From CAG-877 sp045125935 (GTDB lineage: Bacteria; Bacillota_I; Bacilli_A; RF39; UBA660), in the NCBI GenBank assembly GCA_045125935.1, contig JBGVNW010000068.1, positions 296,294-360,293 of the forward strand: a stretch of 64,000 bases of DNA. The letters run 5' to 3'. Made by a program: the position numbers and the translations under genes. Shown here one piece after another: positions 16,359 to 25,273 of this stretch (position 1 is its first letter; each line of letters begins with the position of its first letter). The notes under the pieces were generated by a model. It saw nothing but the letters and a program-made list of their open reading frames with translations. It was not told the origin of the DNA and did no database searches.

Positions 16359-19046
16359 TTACTCAAAATTACCACTTTCAATCGATCCAGTCTTAAGAAC
16401 TGTAAGTCTTTGAGCAAGAATTTCAAGTCCTCTAACAACTTCAACATATATGTCAATAACACCCATATTTCTATCAATAACTTCAGTAGTGTTATTTGTT
16501 GTATCCATAACTGTTTTAAAGGCATATATACCATCACCTTGTTTCATATTGGCAAGGAATGTGTCAACCAATGTTTTAATTTCTTCACGGTTTCTTGCTG
16601 TATTTTGTTCCCAATTATAATTCTTAAGAATTGCTTCTACAGTATCTTGAATGTAAATACAAGATTCACGAGCATGAATAGAACTTAATGCAGATACTGG
16701 GGTTTGTTTTGCTGTCTTATTAGCAAAAATTTCAACACCAACACCATTTTCCCAAACGATAGAGTTAATTCCAACAGGTTCTAGATACATTCTATCATCA
16801 TGTGTTAATACTCCTTCAACACCAATAATCTGGTTTCCAGAAATAACACCTCTCTTAGGACCTGCTACAATAGACCAAGGTTTGAAATTGTTATATTTAG
16901 AAACATATAGGTTTGACACATATGCAGCAGGAGGAACAGTCTTAACGGCAGCAAGATCAGAAATCTTCAAATATGGATAGAAATATGCAGCCCAAGATGC
17001 TCCATTTTCTTCTTTAGGAAGACTGAAAAGATTAGCAGGTGCCTTACTCAAATCACCACCATTTGCAATATATTCAGATTTAACACCACCATACTTATCT
17101 ACAAATGATGGATCAATGCTTCTCTTGAAATCCTTCATAGAAGGCATATTTACAAGTGCAAGAGCAGATTGTCGACCTTTACAAAGAAGCGAATAAACCT
17201 TTTTACATTCACTTTCAATACCTAACCCAAATGTATCAACAAGATATCTCCATTGAACACAATCTCTATCTATAAGTGCTTTATAAAGGTTTGAACTATC
17301 ATTAAGTTCACTAATCATATTAAGAATCTTATTCTGACGATTGTTTTTTTCCTGGTCTGTTTCACCACCAGGCATAGATTCTTCTCTCACTCTAAATCCT
17401 TTAAGATATGTCCAATGAAATCTATCACAAATATTATCTATAGTAGTATATTTACAAATAAATGGATATTCCTTATTCTTATCTTCTTCACTATAATTAA
17501 TCAAAATTTTATCAGAACATACTACTCTAACATGCTTAGTATGTTTAACATATTTATTCTCTTCACCAACTTCATCGCTTTTCTCAAATATCGGTTTGAT
17601 TTCAACAACTCTTGTCAATCTAGAGAATAACGATGAAATATCAATGGACGATGTAATATCAATGTTTGTATTTTCTTTAATATATGAAAGAATAAAATCT
17701 CCAACTTTAATCTTTTTGTTTTGAAAATCTTCAATATTTATAAGAACTTCATTATCCGCATCCAAATCAAGAGGAACACCATTTTCAGTTATGAAATATG
17801 TTTCACTAGGTTTTCCATGTGCACTAATATCACAAATAAAAGATAAAGCATCATTTTCTATATCACTATCACTATCAGCACCAACAAATTTTAAAACTCT
17901 GTCTTCTGAAATAGCATATGAAAGGTAATTTAAATCTTTTATAGTATTATTAGCGTCATATAAATAAAAATTATGACCGATAACGTCAATTTTTTCATCA
18001 ACAAAACCACTATTTACATCTATTTCTGCAGATTCAATCATATCAATATCAACTGAACAAAGAAGACCTGTTGTCATTGTATCATTATTGATCATATCTT
18101 CAATCCAAATATTCTGATTAAGTTTATTAGTAAAATTAGGCAACAATGAACCTACATATGTTGCAATAACATTTACAGACGGAAGTCCTAAGAATTTATT
18201 GAATTTTTCAGACTTAAATCCATATTTATCAAAATATTCTTGATATGTTATATCTGACGCAAATCTTTTATATGGATTATCTTCTTCTGTGTCATATTGA
18301 CTATATGTATTATAAATAACACCATCAATAGTTTTTGGATTTTTTTCATATAATTTAGGACCAAAATCACCACTAATAACATAAACTTCCACCATATAAT
18401 CACTAACAAATGAAGTACCATTGAGATATTCTGGAACATTTTCAGCACCAAACCAATTGTTTAATGTTAATTCATAACCTTTTGTGTTTTTTTCACTTGC
18501 TTTTTTAACAAGAATAGAAATTGGTTTATCACCCACATTAGTAAAATTAAGAACATTATTTGTATCTTCATTTTGTGTAACTGCATTATCATATATATGA
18601 ACACCATCAAGATATGATTCTGAACTCAAATACCAAAATTTATCTGTATTATATACACACTTATAAGGTATATTACAAATATTTTTATTGCTTTTTTTAA
18701 TATTTGTAGAAAAAGATCTATGCATTATTAGATCATTATCAGGATCGAGTGGTAAAAGATTCAAACAAAGGATAGGACCTGCACTTAATGCGACTAATGC
18801 ACTTCTATGAAAGTAAGACCCTCTTTTTTCTAGTGAACGGTCAATATTGCCATACATTTTTATAAATTGTGATGAACTTGTAATTAACTGAACGCTATTG
18901 AATGGACCTTTTTTTGAAAATCCTACAATAAGTCTTAAGTTAGAATAAGACTCATTCGCAACATTGGATGAAAGGGTTGAAAGATCTCTTTCAAATCTAT
19001 AAGTACCAGCCGCTTTCAAACCAGATAATTCAATATCTATAGCCAT
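16359..19046 (-). CDS. gp18: Tail sheath protein, gp18-like
   Basis: 895 residues, clearly longer than T4 gp18 (659). The C-terminal third is the conserved contractile-sheath domain: PPAAYVSNLYVSKYNNFKPW, VAGPKRGVISG, LTHDDRMYLEPVGINSIVWE, and near the end EVVRGLEILAQRLTVLKTG. The N-terminus (LIVGFSKKGPFNSVQLITSS) is also sheath-like. The extra length lies in the middle (about 150-560) as Asp/Asn-rich inserted domains likely to decorate the sheath surface. It works with the tail tube encoded divergently next door; a shared intergenic region holds late-type boxes on both strands. Confidence 0.9.
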   Translation of the reverse strand: MAIDIELSGLKAAGTYRFERDLSTLSSNVANESYSNLRLIVGFSKKGPFNSVQLITSSSQFIKMYGNIDRSLEKRGSYFHRSALVALSAGPILCLNLLPLDPDNDLIMHRSFSTNIKKSNKNICNIPYKCVYNTDKFWYLSSESYLDGVHIYDNAVTQNEDTNNVLNFTNVGDKPISILVKKASEKNTKGYELTLNNWFGAENVPEYLNGTSFVSDYMVEVYVISGDFGPKLYEKNPKTIDGVIYNTYSQYDTEEDNPYKRFASDITYQEYFDKYGFKSEKFNKFLGLPSVNVIATYVGSLLPNFTNKLNQNIWIEDMINNDTMTTGLLCSVDIDMIESAEIDVNSGFVDEKIDVIGHNFYLYDANNTIKDLNYLSYAISEDRVLKFVGADSDSDIENDALSFICDISAHGKPSETYFITENGVPLDLDADNEVLINIEDFQNKKIKVGDFILSYIKENTNIDITSSIDISSLFSRLTRVVEIKPIFEKSDEVGEENKYVKHTKHVRVVCSDKILINYSEEDKNKEYPFICKYTTIDNICDRFHWTYLKGFRVREESMPGGETDQEKNNRQNKILNMISELNDSSNLYKALIDRDCVQWRYLVDTFGLGIESECKKVYSLLCKGRQSALALVNMPSMKDFKRSIDPSFVDKYGGVKSEYIANGGDLSKAPANLFSLPKEENGASWAAYFYPYLKISDLAAVKTVPPAAYVSNLYVSKYNNFKPWSIVAGPKRGVISGNQIIGVEGVLTHDDRMYLEPVGINSIVWENGVGVEIFANKTAKQTPVSALSSIHARESCIYIQDTVEAILKNYNWEQNTARNREEIKTLVDTFLANMKQGDGIYAFKTVMDTTNNTTEVIDRNMGVIDIYVEVVRGLEILAQRLTVLKTGSIESGNFE

Positions 19047-19063
19047 AATTTAAATTATTATTT

Positions 19064-19082
19064 TATATATATCTTATTTATG
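19064..19082 (-). promoter_or_regulatory. Late-type promoter (CATAAATA box)
   Basis: Reverse strand CATAAATAAGATATATATA, 29 bases before the sheath ATG. Confidence 0.65.
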
Positions 19083-19109
19083 CAAATTTTTTTTCAAAAA
19101 TAAAATATA

Positions 19110-19128
19110 CATAAATAATATAGATATT
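19110..19128 (+). promoter_or_regulatory. Late-type promoter, distal box for tail tube
   Basis: CATAAATAATATAGATATT, one of two tandem plus-strand boxes 33 bases apart upstream of the tail tube. Confidence 0.5.
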
Positions 19129-19142
19129 TGAAAAATAAATTT

Positions 19143-19161
19143 CATAAATATCTATATAAAT
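19143..19161 (+). promoter_or_regulatory. Late-type promoter, proximal box for tail tube
   Basis: CATAAATATCTATATAAAT, 37 bases before the tail tube ATG at 19187. Confidence 0.6.
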
Positions 19162-19186
19162 AAGATATACAAACAAACAATATAAT

Positions 19187-19888
19187 ATGGCACTTAAACA
19201 TTATAGTCATTATAGATATTCTGATGCTGCAACAAATATGTGGGAAGTTGTTAGTCCTGCGTTATTTGAGGTTTATTTAACATTTCCAGAAATATTAAAA
19301 CCAGATACTACTTCAAAAGATTTGATGTTTCAACATGTTAGATCTATATCTGGTCTTGATGGTGCGACACCTACAATTGGTAATGTTGTTCAAAAGTATA
19401 AATTTGCAGAACGACACTACGCAGCTGCTGGTCCAGATAAAACATCTCTCGAATTGACTATTACATACACATTAAATTTAAATGATACCCACGAAAATTA
19501 CGTTTATAATATGTTACGTAGGTGGTACGATCTCGTTTATAATCCACAAAATGGGCAAACCCTTACAAAAAAACAATACGCTTCTGGTTCTTTGTTGGAT
19601 ATATATGAACATGATAGAGATGGGTCAATATGGAGACACATTAAATGTTTTAACTTCTTCCCATCAACACCTCCAACTGGTTTAAACGAAGATAACTACG
19701 ACAACATGGGTGATGCAAAAACTGTAAGTATTACTTTTATAGTAGATGATTGGGTTGAAGAAGCAATAGGTATGCCAGAATATAGAGAAATCAGTGGTGG
19801 AGTAATTAATGAAAACATGTATTTTACATCAAATAATAACCCTTTTGAAAATAGACCTAATGATTTAGATACTATACATAATTTATAA
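19187..19888 (+). CDS. gp19: Tail tube protein, gp19-like
   Basis: 233 residues, slightly longer than T4 gp19 (163). It has the expected features: an N-terminal segment WEVVSPALFEVYLTFPEIL (about 18-36), the ISGLDGATPTIGNVVQKYKF loop (about 54-73), TSLELTITYTLNLNDTHENY (about 86-105), LRRWYDLVYNP, and a C-terminal VSITFIVDDWVEE strand. The tube polymerises inside the sheath and conducts DNA. Transcribed divergently from the sheath gene, a rearrangement relative to T4 where 18 and 19 are co-oriented. Followed by a terminator that merges with the promoter of the exonuclease gene. Confidence 0.9.
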   Translation: MALKHYSHYRYSDAATNMWEVVSPALFEVYLTFPEILKPDTTSKDLMFQHVRSISGLDGATPTIGNVVQKYKFAERHYAAAGPDKTSLELTITYTLNLNDTHENYVYNMLRRWYDLVYNPQNGQTLTKKQYASGSLLDIYEHDRDGSIWRHIKCFNFFPSTPPTGLNEDNYDNMGDAKTVSITFIVDDWVEEAIGMPEYREISGGVINENMYFTSNNNPFENRPNDLDTIHNL

Positions 19889-19903
19889 TAATAATTATTT
19901 TTT

Positions 19904-19934
19904 TAAAGTGATGGTTTTAACCTTCACTTTTTTT
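19904..19934 (+). terminator. Intrinsic terminator after tail tube
   Basis: AAGTGATGGTT / AACCTTCACTT hairpin with one internal mismatch, then seven Ts that continue into TTTGTTATCTTTA. Confidence 0.8.
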
Positions 19935-19944
19935 GTTATCTTTA
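19932..19944 (+). promoter_or_regulatory. Early-type promoter motif (TTTGTTATCTTTA)
   Basis: One-base variant of TTTGTTATATTTR, 18 bases before the exonuclease ATG and overlapping the preceding terminator. Confidence 0.5.
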
Positions 19945-19962
19945 TTATAAATAATTATTTAT

Positions 19963-20730
19963 ATGAGTAAAACAATAGTATTTTTTGATTTAGAGTGTAC
20001 ATCTATAAGTTTTAATCCCGATAATGTTAGAATTATTGAAATTGCTGCAATAAAAGTAAATTTAGACACACTCGAAGAAATAGATCGTCTTTATTTTAAA
20101 TGTAATAATGGAGATATACATATAGCAAAAGATGCATATGAAGTTCATGGTATATCAGAAGAAGAAGTGAAAGATTTACCGACATTTAACGATAGAGCAA
20201 AAGAAGTGTTTGATTTTATTGATGGATATGATATTGGAGGATACAACTGTGCATTTTATGATATCCCAATCTTATATTCAAGTTTTTTAAGAGCGGGGTT
20301 AAATTGGAATTATAGATCTTTAAATGTTTATGATGTTTATTTGAATTATAAACATTATAATTCTGGAAAATTATCAGAAGTATATAAAAAATATACAGGA
20401 CAAGAATTGAATAATGCACATGATGCCTTCGCTGATACTATGGCAACATTAGAAATTTACAAATATCAACGAAATCATAATGAAGATTTTCCAGAAGAAA
20501 TCCTACCTCATTTTCAATACAATATGGATATCGCTGGAAACTATATGTATAGAGTAAATGAAACCACTGATGTAAAAGAAGTTTATATCAATTTTGGTAA
20601 ATGGAAAGGGACGAAGATAGATGATGTTGATACCAAATATCTTGAATGGGTAGCAAACAACACAGAAGGATTTCCTGTGGATACAATAAATCTCACAAAG
20701 AAAATATTAAAAATGAGAGGAAAAAAATAA
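19963..20730 (+). CDS. DnaQ-like 3'-5' exonuclease (DEDDh) with DUF3820-like tail
   Basis: 255 residues. Exo I is FFDLECT (D9, E11), Exo II lies in YNCAFYDIPIL (about 94-104), and Exo III is HDAFADT (about 148-154), so all DEDDh acidic residues and the histidine are visible. The VHGI segment (about 62-65) is typical of Pol III epsilon-type exonucleases. The C-terminal 50 residues (INFGKWKGTKIDDVDTKYLE, then WVANN) resemble DUF3820, a short domain often attached to such exonucleases. Probable roles are proofreading or DNA/RNA end trimming; the specific substrate is not determinable. Single-gene early-type unit. Confidence 0.88.
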   Translation: MSKTIVFFDLECTSISFNPDNVRIIEIAAIKVNLDTLEEIDRLYFKCNNGDIHIAKDAYEVHGISEEEVKDLPTFNDRAKEVFDFIDGYDIGGYNCAFYDIPILYSSFLRAGLNWNYRSLNVYDVYLNYKHYNSGKLSEVYKKYTGQELNNAHDAFADTMATLEIYKYQRNHNEDFPEEILPHFQYNMDIAGNYMYRVNETTDVKEVYINFGKWKGTKIDDVDTKYLEWVANNTEGFPVDTINLTKKILKMRGKK

Positions 20731-20756
20731 AGAGAGGAATTTATCCTCTCTTTTTT
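20729..20756. terminator. Bidirectional intrinsic terminator
   Basis: AAAGAGAGGA / TCCTCTCTTT hairpin, ATTTA loop and T-run, between convergent genes ending at 20730 (+) and 20759 (-). Confidence 0.85.
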
Positions 20757-20758
20757 AT

Positions 20759-21004
20759 TTAATCTACAACATTTGTCTCAAAATCTATTGAACTCAAATC
20801 ATCAACACTTATCATACTGCCAATCTGTCCAACAACTTCTGGATTTGAAGCAACTATACCTCTTTTTGGTCTGCTCACTTCTTCTTTTTTATCAAAGTAT
20901 TCTTTTTCTTTTTTAGAATCATTCAATGAATCCCAACAATGTTCATTAGGTAATTTATATTTCGAATTATATTCGAAATTATCTAAATCAATTTTTACTC
21001 CCAT
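20759..21004 (-). CDS. Small unknown protein
   Basis: 81 residues (MGVKIDLDNFEYNSKYKLPN...), charged and soluble-looking, with a Lys/Glu-rich middle and an acidic C-terminus. No recognised domain. It follows the next gene by 22 bases on the same strand and shares its late-type promoter, so it is probably a late protein of unknown role. Confidence 0.65.
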   Translation of the reverse strand: MGVKIDLDNFEYNSKYKLPNEHCWDSLNDSKKEKEYFDKKEEVSRPKRGIVASNPEVVGQIGSMISVDDLSSIDFETNVVD

Positions 21005-21026
21005 TTTTATCTTATATTTTATTATA

Positions 21027-21626
21027 TTAAAAATCTAAATCTCCTCCCCAATATATCTTATTTCTTTCAATGAGTAATTCAATGTCTGTTTTTAATAAAC
21101 TATTATTTTCAACAAGTTTATTCAAATTATTATATGGGTTTGATATAACAGAATCTTTTTCATCTAAATATTCTCCTAAATCATTTCTCTTAAATAATTC
21201 TATTTCTCCTCTTATATGCGATAACCATTTTTCAATATATGTTAAAACATCATTAATATCAGATGTATCTTCTATATTTAATTCGGGAATTTCATTTGGT
21301 TTATAATTATTAGCATCAAGCCATTCTTTCAATGTTGTTATATTAATATAATTAGCATCATTGTTGAGTTTTGAAATTCGCTCTCCAAATCTAACAACAT
21401 CAGAAAGATTGACATCTTGTATTTCTGTTGTATTTATCAAATTTAACGAATATCTTCTATCATTCCAATCAAAGAAAAATTCGTTGGTATCCGTTGTATG
21501 ATAAAATCTTCCATTATATACTTCTTCTGAAAGCAATGTAGATTTCGTGCAAGAACACATTTCCATTGTTTTAATATCAATGGTCGGTTTTTTATTTTTT
21601 ATAAATTGTGTATTATCGTTTATCAT
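21027..21626 (-). CDS. Unknown late protein
   Basis: 199 residues from the ATG at 21626; a TTG twelve bases further upstream would add four residues, but the ATG is the better start and keeps a normal distance (23 bases) from the late-type box. Acidic, with a Cys pair near the N-terminus (MEMCSCTKST) and helical C-terminal half. Nothing recognised. The late-type box suggests a virion or assembly role. Confidence 0.7.
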   Translation of the reverse strand: MINDNTQFIKNKKPTIDIKTMEMCSCTKSTLLSEEVYNGRFYHTTDTNEFFFDWNDRRYSLNLINTTEIQDVNLSDVVRFGERISKLNNDANYINITTLKEWLDANNYKPNEIPELNIEDTSDINDVLTYIEKWLSHIRGEIELFKRNDLGEYLDEKDSVISNPYNNLNKLVENNSLLKTDIELLIERNKIYWGGDLDF

Positions 21627-21637
21627 TATGAAATGCA

Positions 21638-21656
21638 ATTTATATAATTATTTATG
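21638..21656 (-). promoter_or_regulatory. Late-type promoter (CATAAATA box)
   Basis: Reverse strand CATAAATAATTATATAAAT, 23 bases before the ATG at 21626, back to back with an early-type motif on the plus strand. Confidence 0.6.
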
Positions 21657-21659
21657 ATT

Positions 21660-21672
21660 TTTGTTATATTTA
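21660..21672 (+). promoter_or_regulatory. Early-type promoter motif (TTTGTTATATTTA)
   Basis: Exact consensus, 24 bases before the ATG at 21696. Confidence 0.55.
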
Positions 21673-21695
21673 GATTAACAAAATATTTTAATATT

Positions 21696-22097
21696 ATGAA
21701 TTTGACAGAAAGATTAAATGTGCTTATTCAAGCAGCAACACTATCACAAAAAAGTGGTGTTTTAACACTAGATGAGGCGGTTAAAGCAAAAACCTCAATT
21801 GATATAATTACTTCTGGTATATTAAATCAAAATTTTACTACTGCAACAAACGCTTTAATTGAAATTGCAATATCATCTCAAAATAAAGGTGCTTATACTC
21901 TAAAAGATGCATATATGTTGTATATTGCTATTGAAGGTATAGAAAAAGAATTTCAAAACGAAGTGAATAAAATAAATGGTATTCAGGTTGAAAGCAACAA
22001 CAATCATATTGTAAACATGAATCAACAAGAAGATCAAAATATCGGTAGTGAAACAACCATATCAATACCACCTAAAAAATTGAAGAAAAAATCTTAA
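21696..22097 (+). CDS. Unknown early-type protein
   Basis: 133 residues from the ATG at 21696; a reading from 21654 would begin before the promoter motif and is unlikely. The first ~100 residues are helical with two similar segments: LIQAATLSQKSGVLTLDEAV, then LIEIAISSQNKGAYTLKDAY. This suggests an internal duplication of a roughly 45-residue helical unit. The C-terminus is Asn/Gln-rich and ends in lysines (PPKKLKKKS). No family recognised. Confidence 0.75.
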   Translation: MNLTERLNVLIQAATLSQKSGVLTLDEAVKAKTSIDIITSGILNQNFTTATNALIEIAISSQNKGAYTLKDAYMLYIAIEGIEKEFQNEVNKINGIQVESNNNHIVNMNQQEDQNIGSETTISIPPKKLKKKS

Positions 22098-22098
22098 C

Positions 22099-22134
22099 AA
22101 AAAAGGCACTTATTTAAAATAAGTGCCTTTTTTT
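22099..22134. terminator. Bidirectional intrinsic terminator
   Basis: AAAGGCACTTATTT / AAATAAGTGCCTTT hairpin with flanking A- and T-runs, between convergent genes ending at 22097 and 22152. Confidence 0.88.
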
Positions 22135-22151
22135 ATATACTATATTTACTT

Positions 22152-23783
22152 TTACTCATTAGATTCAGATTCCTGCTGTGTTTTTTCTGCTTCTGCTTTT
22201 CTTGTTTTTTCAGCATCTTCTTTTATTTCCTTTGCTTTTTCAAGAATGATCTCTATAAGTTCTCCCATATTTTCTACAAATTCTCCATTTTTAGAATTAT
22301 ACCACTCTTTAAATTTTTTCGAAAGATTATCTCCTTTTTTATATTTTTTATCCTCGTTCTCCAACCACGCCTTTATTATTAATATTTTTTCGTTTTCATT
22401 TGTAGATTGAACAACAGCATCAACTTCTTTTTTAATATCAACATTTCTTAATTCATTCATTATAGATACAAAGAAATTTCCATTTTCTGGGTTATTAATA
22501 TCCATAGGTGGTATGCTGAATCCAATAGTAGCATCACTGTCGATAGCACACTTTGTCATTATTGTAAGTAATTCATCATCAATATTAAATTCTTTTCCGT
22601 TTTTCTTTTCTTGTTCTCCAATAAATCCATATATAATAGCATTTGATAATGCTACCATCATAGCCTGAACTGATATAGATGGTGTATATTTAAACATTTT
22701 TTTATTTTTAGAAAGAACTTTAAATACAGTATTAATCTTGGATAAAATAACTCTTATAAGAAATTTATCAGATGCTTCTAATTTAGTTGTCTTTGAATTT
22801 TTTGAAATATTCCAGTTTAGTTTTTCAAGACTTTTTTGAATACCGATATAACTATCATTTTTCAATATATTAGAATAATTACCTGGTAATACAGATTCAT
22901 TCAATTTCAAATCTTCAAACTTTCCTAACATATCTGAAAATTGTTTAACAATTGTATCAATAGCTTTATCTCCAGACATCGCACCAATAGGTGTTATTCC
23001 AATATCTTTCAAAGTCTTTTCTCGATCGGCACTCAATTTCTTAAGTTCTTCTTCATTCGCTTTGTTTGCTTTTTTGCTCAACTCTTTTAATTTCTTATCA
23101 AATTTCTTTTCTTCTTCTTCGTTCTTTTTCTTTATTTCTTCAAGTTTTTGTTTAGTCTTTTCATTGACTTCTTTCTTTTCCAATTCTTGAATAAGAACAT
23201 CATTCACGAAAACTATAACAGAATTAAGCAATTGATCTGCATATTCTTGTAATTTAGGACTTTTTGAACAAACAGATTTGATATTTTCTTTATACTTTTT
23301 AAGATTTTCTTTCAATTTATCATCTTTAAGATTCAATAACTTTGATACAAAATTAGTTCCGATACTCTTTTTATTTTCTGGATTTTTAGCATCAGGATCT
23401 TTCTTTTCAACATCTTCTCTTTCTTTATTTTCTCTTTCCAAATATTCATCAATATCCTTATCAGATTCAAGTTTCTCAATTTGTTTAAGTTTATAATCCA
23501 AAATATCACTAAAATAATTCGCAACATTTTGTCTAATTGTAGTGCATTCTCCAGAAAATTCCATTTTTGTCATAGTATATCCTTCAAGACTCTTATCGAT
23601 ATCCTTCAAATATGTCAATACACTCGGATTTTTACACTTAACATTTGCCCAATCTTTCTTAAGTAACATTTTTAAACCTCCAAATACAGTGCTTAATAAT
23701 CCTTCGTTAATATCATTTTCATTATCTACATTTTTACGAAGATATTCTTTGATATAATTCTCTCTATTTATTAAATGTTTCAT
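22152..23783 (-). CDS. Coiled-coil-rich putative internal virion protein
   Basis: 543 residues, Lys/Glu-rich. The N-terminus (MKHLINRENYIKEYLRKNVD, then NENDINEGLL) has INE27|G, and LNE|S occurs near residue 294, both like the head-maturation tripeptide discussed in the findings. Residues about 195-265 are a strong coiled coil (EKKEVNEKTKQKLEEIKKKN). The C-terminus is again coiled coil and ends in Gln/Glu/Ser. No enzyme motif seen. It is cotranscribed (15-base gap) with the 479-residue late protein upstream. A prohead-core or injected head protein is likely but inferred. Confidence 0.65.
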   Translation of the reverse strand: MKHLINRENYIKEYLRKNVDNENDINEGLLSTVFGGLKMLLKKDWANVKCKNPSVLTYLKDIDKSLEGYTMTKMEFSGECTTIRQNVANYFSDILDYKLKQIEKLESDKDIDEYLERENKEREDVEKKDPDAKNPENKKSIGTNFVSKLLNLKDDKLKENLKKYKENIKSVCSKSPKLQEYADQLLNSVIVFVNDVLIQELEKKEVNEKTKQKLEEIKKKNEEEEKKFDKKLKELSKKANKANEEELKKLSADREKTLKDIGITPIGAMSGDKAIDTIVKQFSDMLGKFEDLKLNESVLPGNYSNILKNDSYIGIQKSLEKLNWNISKNSKTTKLEASDKFLIRVILSKINTVFKVLSKNKKMFKYTPSISVQAMMVALSNAIIYGFIGEQEKKNGKEFNIDDELLTIMTKCAIDSDATIGFSIPPMDINNPENGNFFVSIMNELRNVDIKKEVDAVVQSTNENEKILIIKAWLENEDKKYKKGDNLSKKFKEWYNSKNGEFVENMGELIEIILEKAKEIKEDAEKTRKAEAEKTQQESESNE

Positions 23784-23798
23784 TTTAATATGTTATTT

Positions 23799-25238
23799 TT
23801 ATTTTATAGTCAATGGTGTAATATTAGTTACTTTCGCAATTTTTACAGAAGAAATTCCATAAGGATTTCCATTAACAATAACTCCTCCATCAGCAGTAAG
23901 ATCCCCATGATGTAATTTTAATGTATTATTTGAATCTAAACAAAGCATACATTTTCCCTTATCATATATAATTTCTTTATTTAAACTTAATCCAAATACA
24001 CAAGAATCTTTACCTGTTAAGGTCATTATTCCGCTGTCAAACTCAAATACAAATTCGTTATTATCTACAATTGAAGGATGAACTTCATAATTATTTATAA
24101 AAAGTTTACACTCTCCACCTATATTATTTAACGAAAGTTTAAAATTGCCTTTATTATCTATATTAATAATTTGTATATATCCATTTTCAATTATTTTAAT
24201 ATACGGAACATCTTTTAATACATCAATCTCACAATTATTAATATATATGTTATCAATATAATATTCATCTATAAATATGCTATCAATAATCTCTGGATAT
24301 ACACTTTTAAAATTATTCAAAATACTTGCATCAATGTTATCACTATACTCTATATCATTAGAATCATTTAATGAACAATGTGCTTTCAATAAAATAATTA
24401 ATTCATCACCACTTACATTTAAAACTCTATATGGATTTTTATAACCATCATCCCATTTCTCAAATTTATATGGTTTTAAATCAAAAGGAACACAAGATAT
24501 TTTAACATCATGACCTTCTAATACTTTAACCGAATCATCATTTTGTATTTCTAACTTCTCTCCCATATAATCAATAATAAATGATGAATTGAAGTTGTTG
24601 CTGTCCATTTTAATAGTATATTCTCTTCTTTTCTGATAAACTGCTCTAATTGTGCAATCATCAGAAATATTATATATCAAATTTCTATCTTTAATAAGAA
24701 AATCATATATATTTTCTAATCCACATTCTCCATCATTTTCATCAATATTCCATCCTAAAAACATATAAGTTTTTGTATCAAAACCATTTAAATTCAAAAT
24801 ACTATTATTTTTAGAACCATTTAAAAAGTATCCGATAGCACCTTCTATAGCAATATCTAAAATCAAATTTTCATCAAAAAGAAAACTTTCAATAAGTTGA
24901 TGGTTTTCATCAACAACATCAATATATAATTTTACTTGGTTTATAATATCAGAAAAATTAATGTTATACACAAGTTCTGAAAATTTTTCAACTTGTAAAG
25001 ATTTAATATTCTCTGGATATGAAAAACTACCAAAATTACAATTATATCTACCAAATAAATTAAGAGTAATATCATCTACTTCTCTTAAATCAACCTCTTT
25101 CTTGGTAGTATTATCAACTATATAAAAATCTAAACATACATTCTCGCCTCTTGTAATTGTGCTTACACAAGGAAAATAAAGAGAATAACCAGATTTACAT
25201 TCATCATTGATACCACAAGTATTATTGTAAATATACAT
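23799..25238 (-). CDS. Putative virion protein with InlB-like beta repeats
   Basis: 479 residues, beta-rich, with several cysteines. Two segments look like Listeria-Bacteroides/InlB B-type repeats: one with YMFLGWNIDENDG then TIRAVYQKR (about 158-210), and one with KFEKWDDGYKNPYRVLNVSG (about 265-284). The first 110 residues look like a beta-sandwich attachment domain. Such modules often occur in surface-exposed adhesins, so a receptor-contacting or decorative virion role is plausible. Transcribed from a late-type box 28 bases upstream, followed by the coiled-coil protein. Confidence 0.6.
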   Translation of the reverse strand: MYIYNNTCGINDECKSGYSLYFPCVSTITRGENVCLDFYIVDNTTKKEVDLREVDDITLNLFGRYNCNFGSFSYPENIKSLQVEKFSELVYNINFSDIINQVKLYIDVVDENHQLIESFLFDENLILDIAIEGAIGYFLNGSKNNSILNLNGFDTKTYMFLGWNIDENDGECGLENIYDFLIKDRNLIYNISDDCTIRAVYQKRREYTIKMDSNNFNSSFIIDYMGEKLEIQNDDSVKVLEGHDVKISCVPFDLKPYKFEKWDDGYKNPYRVLNVSGDELIILLKAHCSLNDSNDIEYSDNIDASILNNFKSVYPEIIDSIFIDEYYIDNIYINNCEIDVLKDVPYIKIIENGYIQIINIDNKGNFKLSLNNIGGECKLFINNYEVHPSIVDNNEFVFEFDSGIMTLTGKDSCVFGLSLNKEIIYDKGKCMLCLDSNNTLKLHHGDLTADGGVIVNGNPYGISSVKIAKVTNITPLTIK

Positions 25239-25254
25239 CTTAAAATACTATAAT

Positions 25255-25273
25255 CATATATAAGATATTTATG
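25255..25273 (-). promoter_or_regulatory. Late-type promoter (CATAAATA box)
   Basis: Reverse strand CATAAATATCTTATATATG, 28 bases before the ATG at 25238. It overlaps the 3' end of the phosphoesterase gene. Confidence 0.65.
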
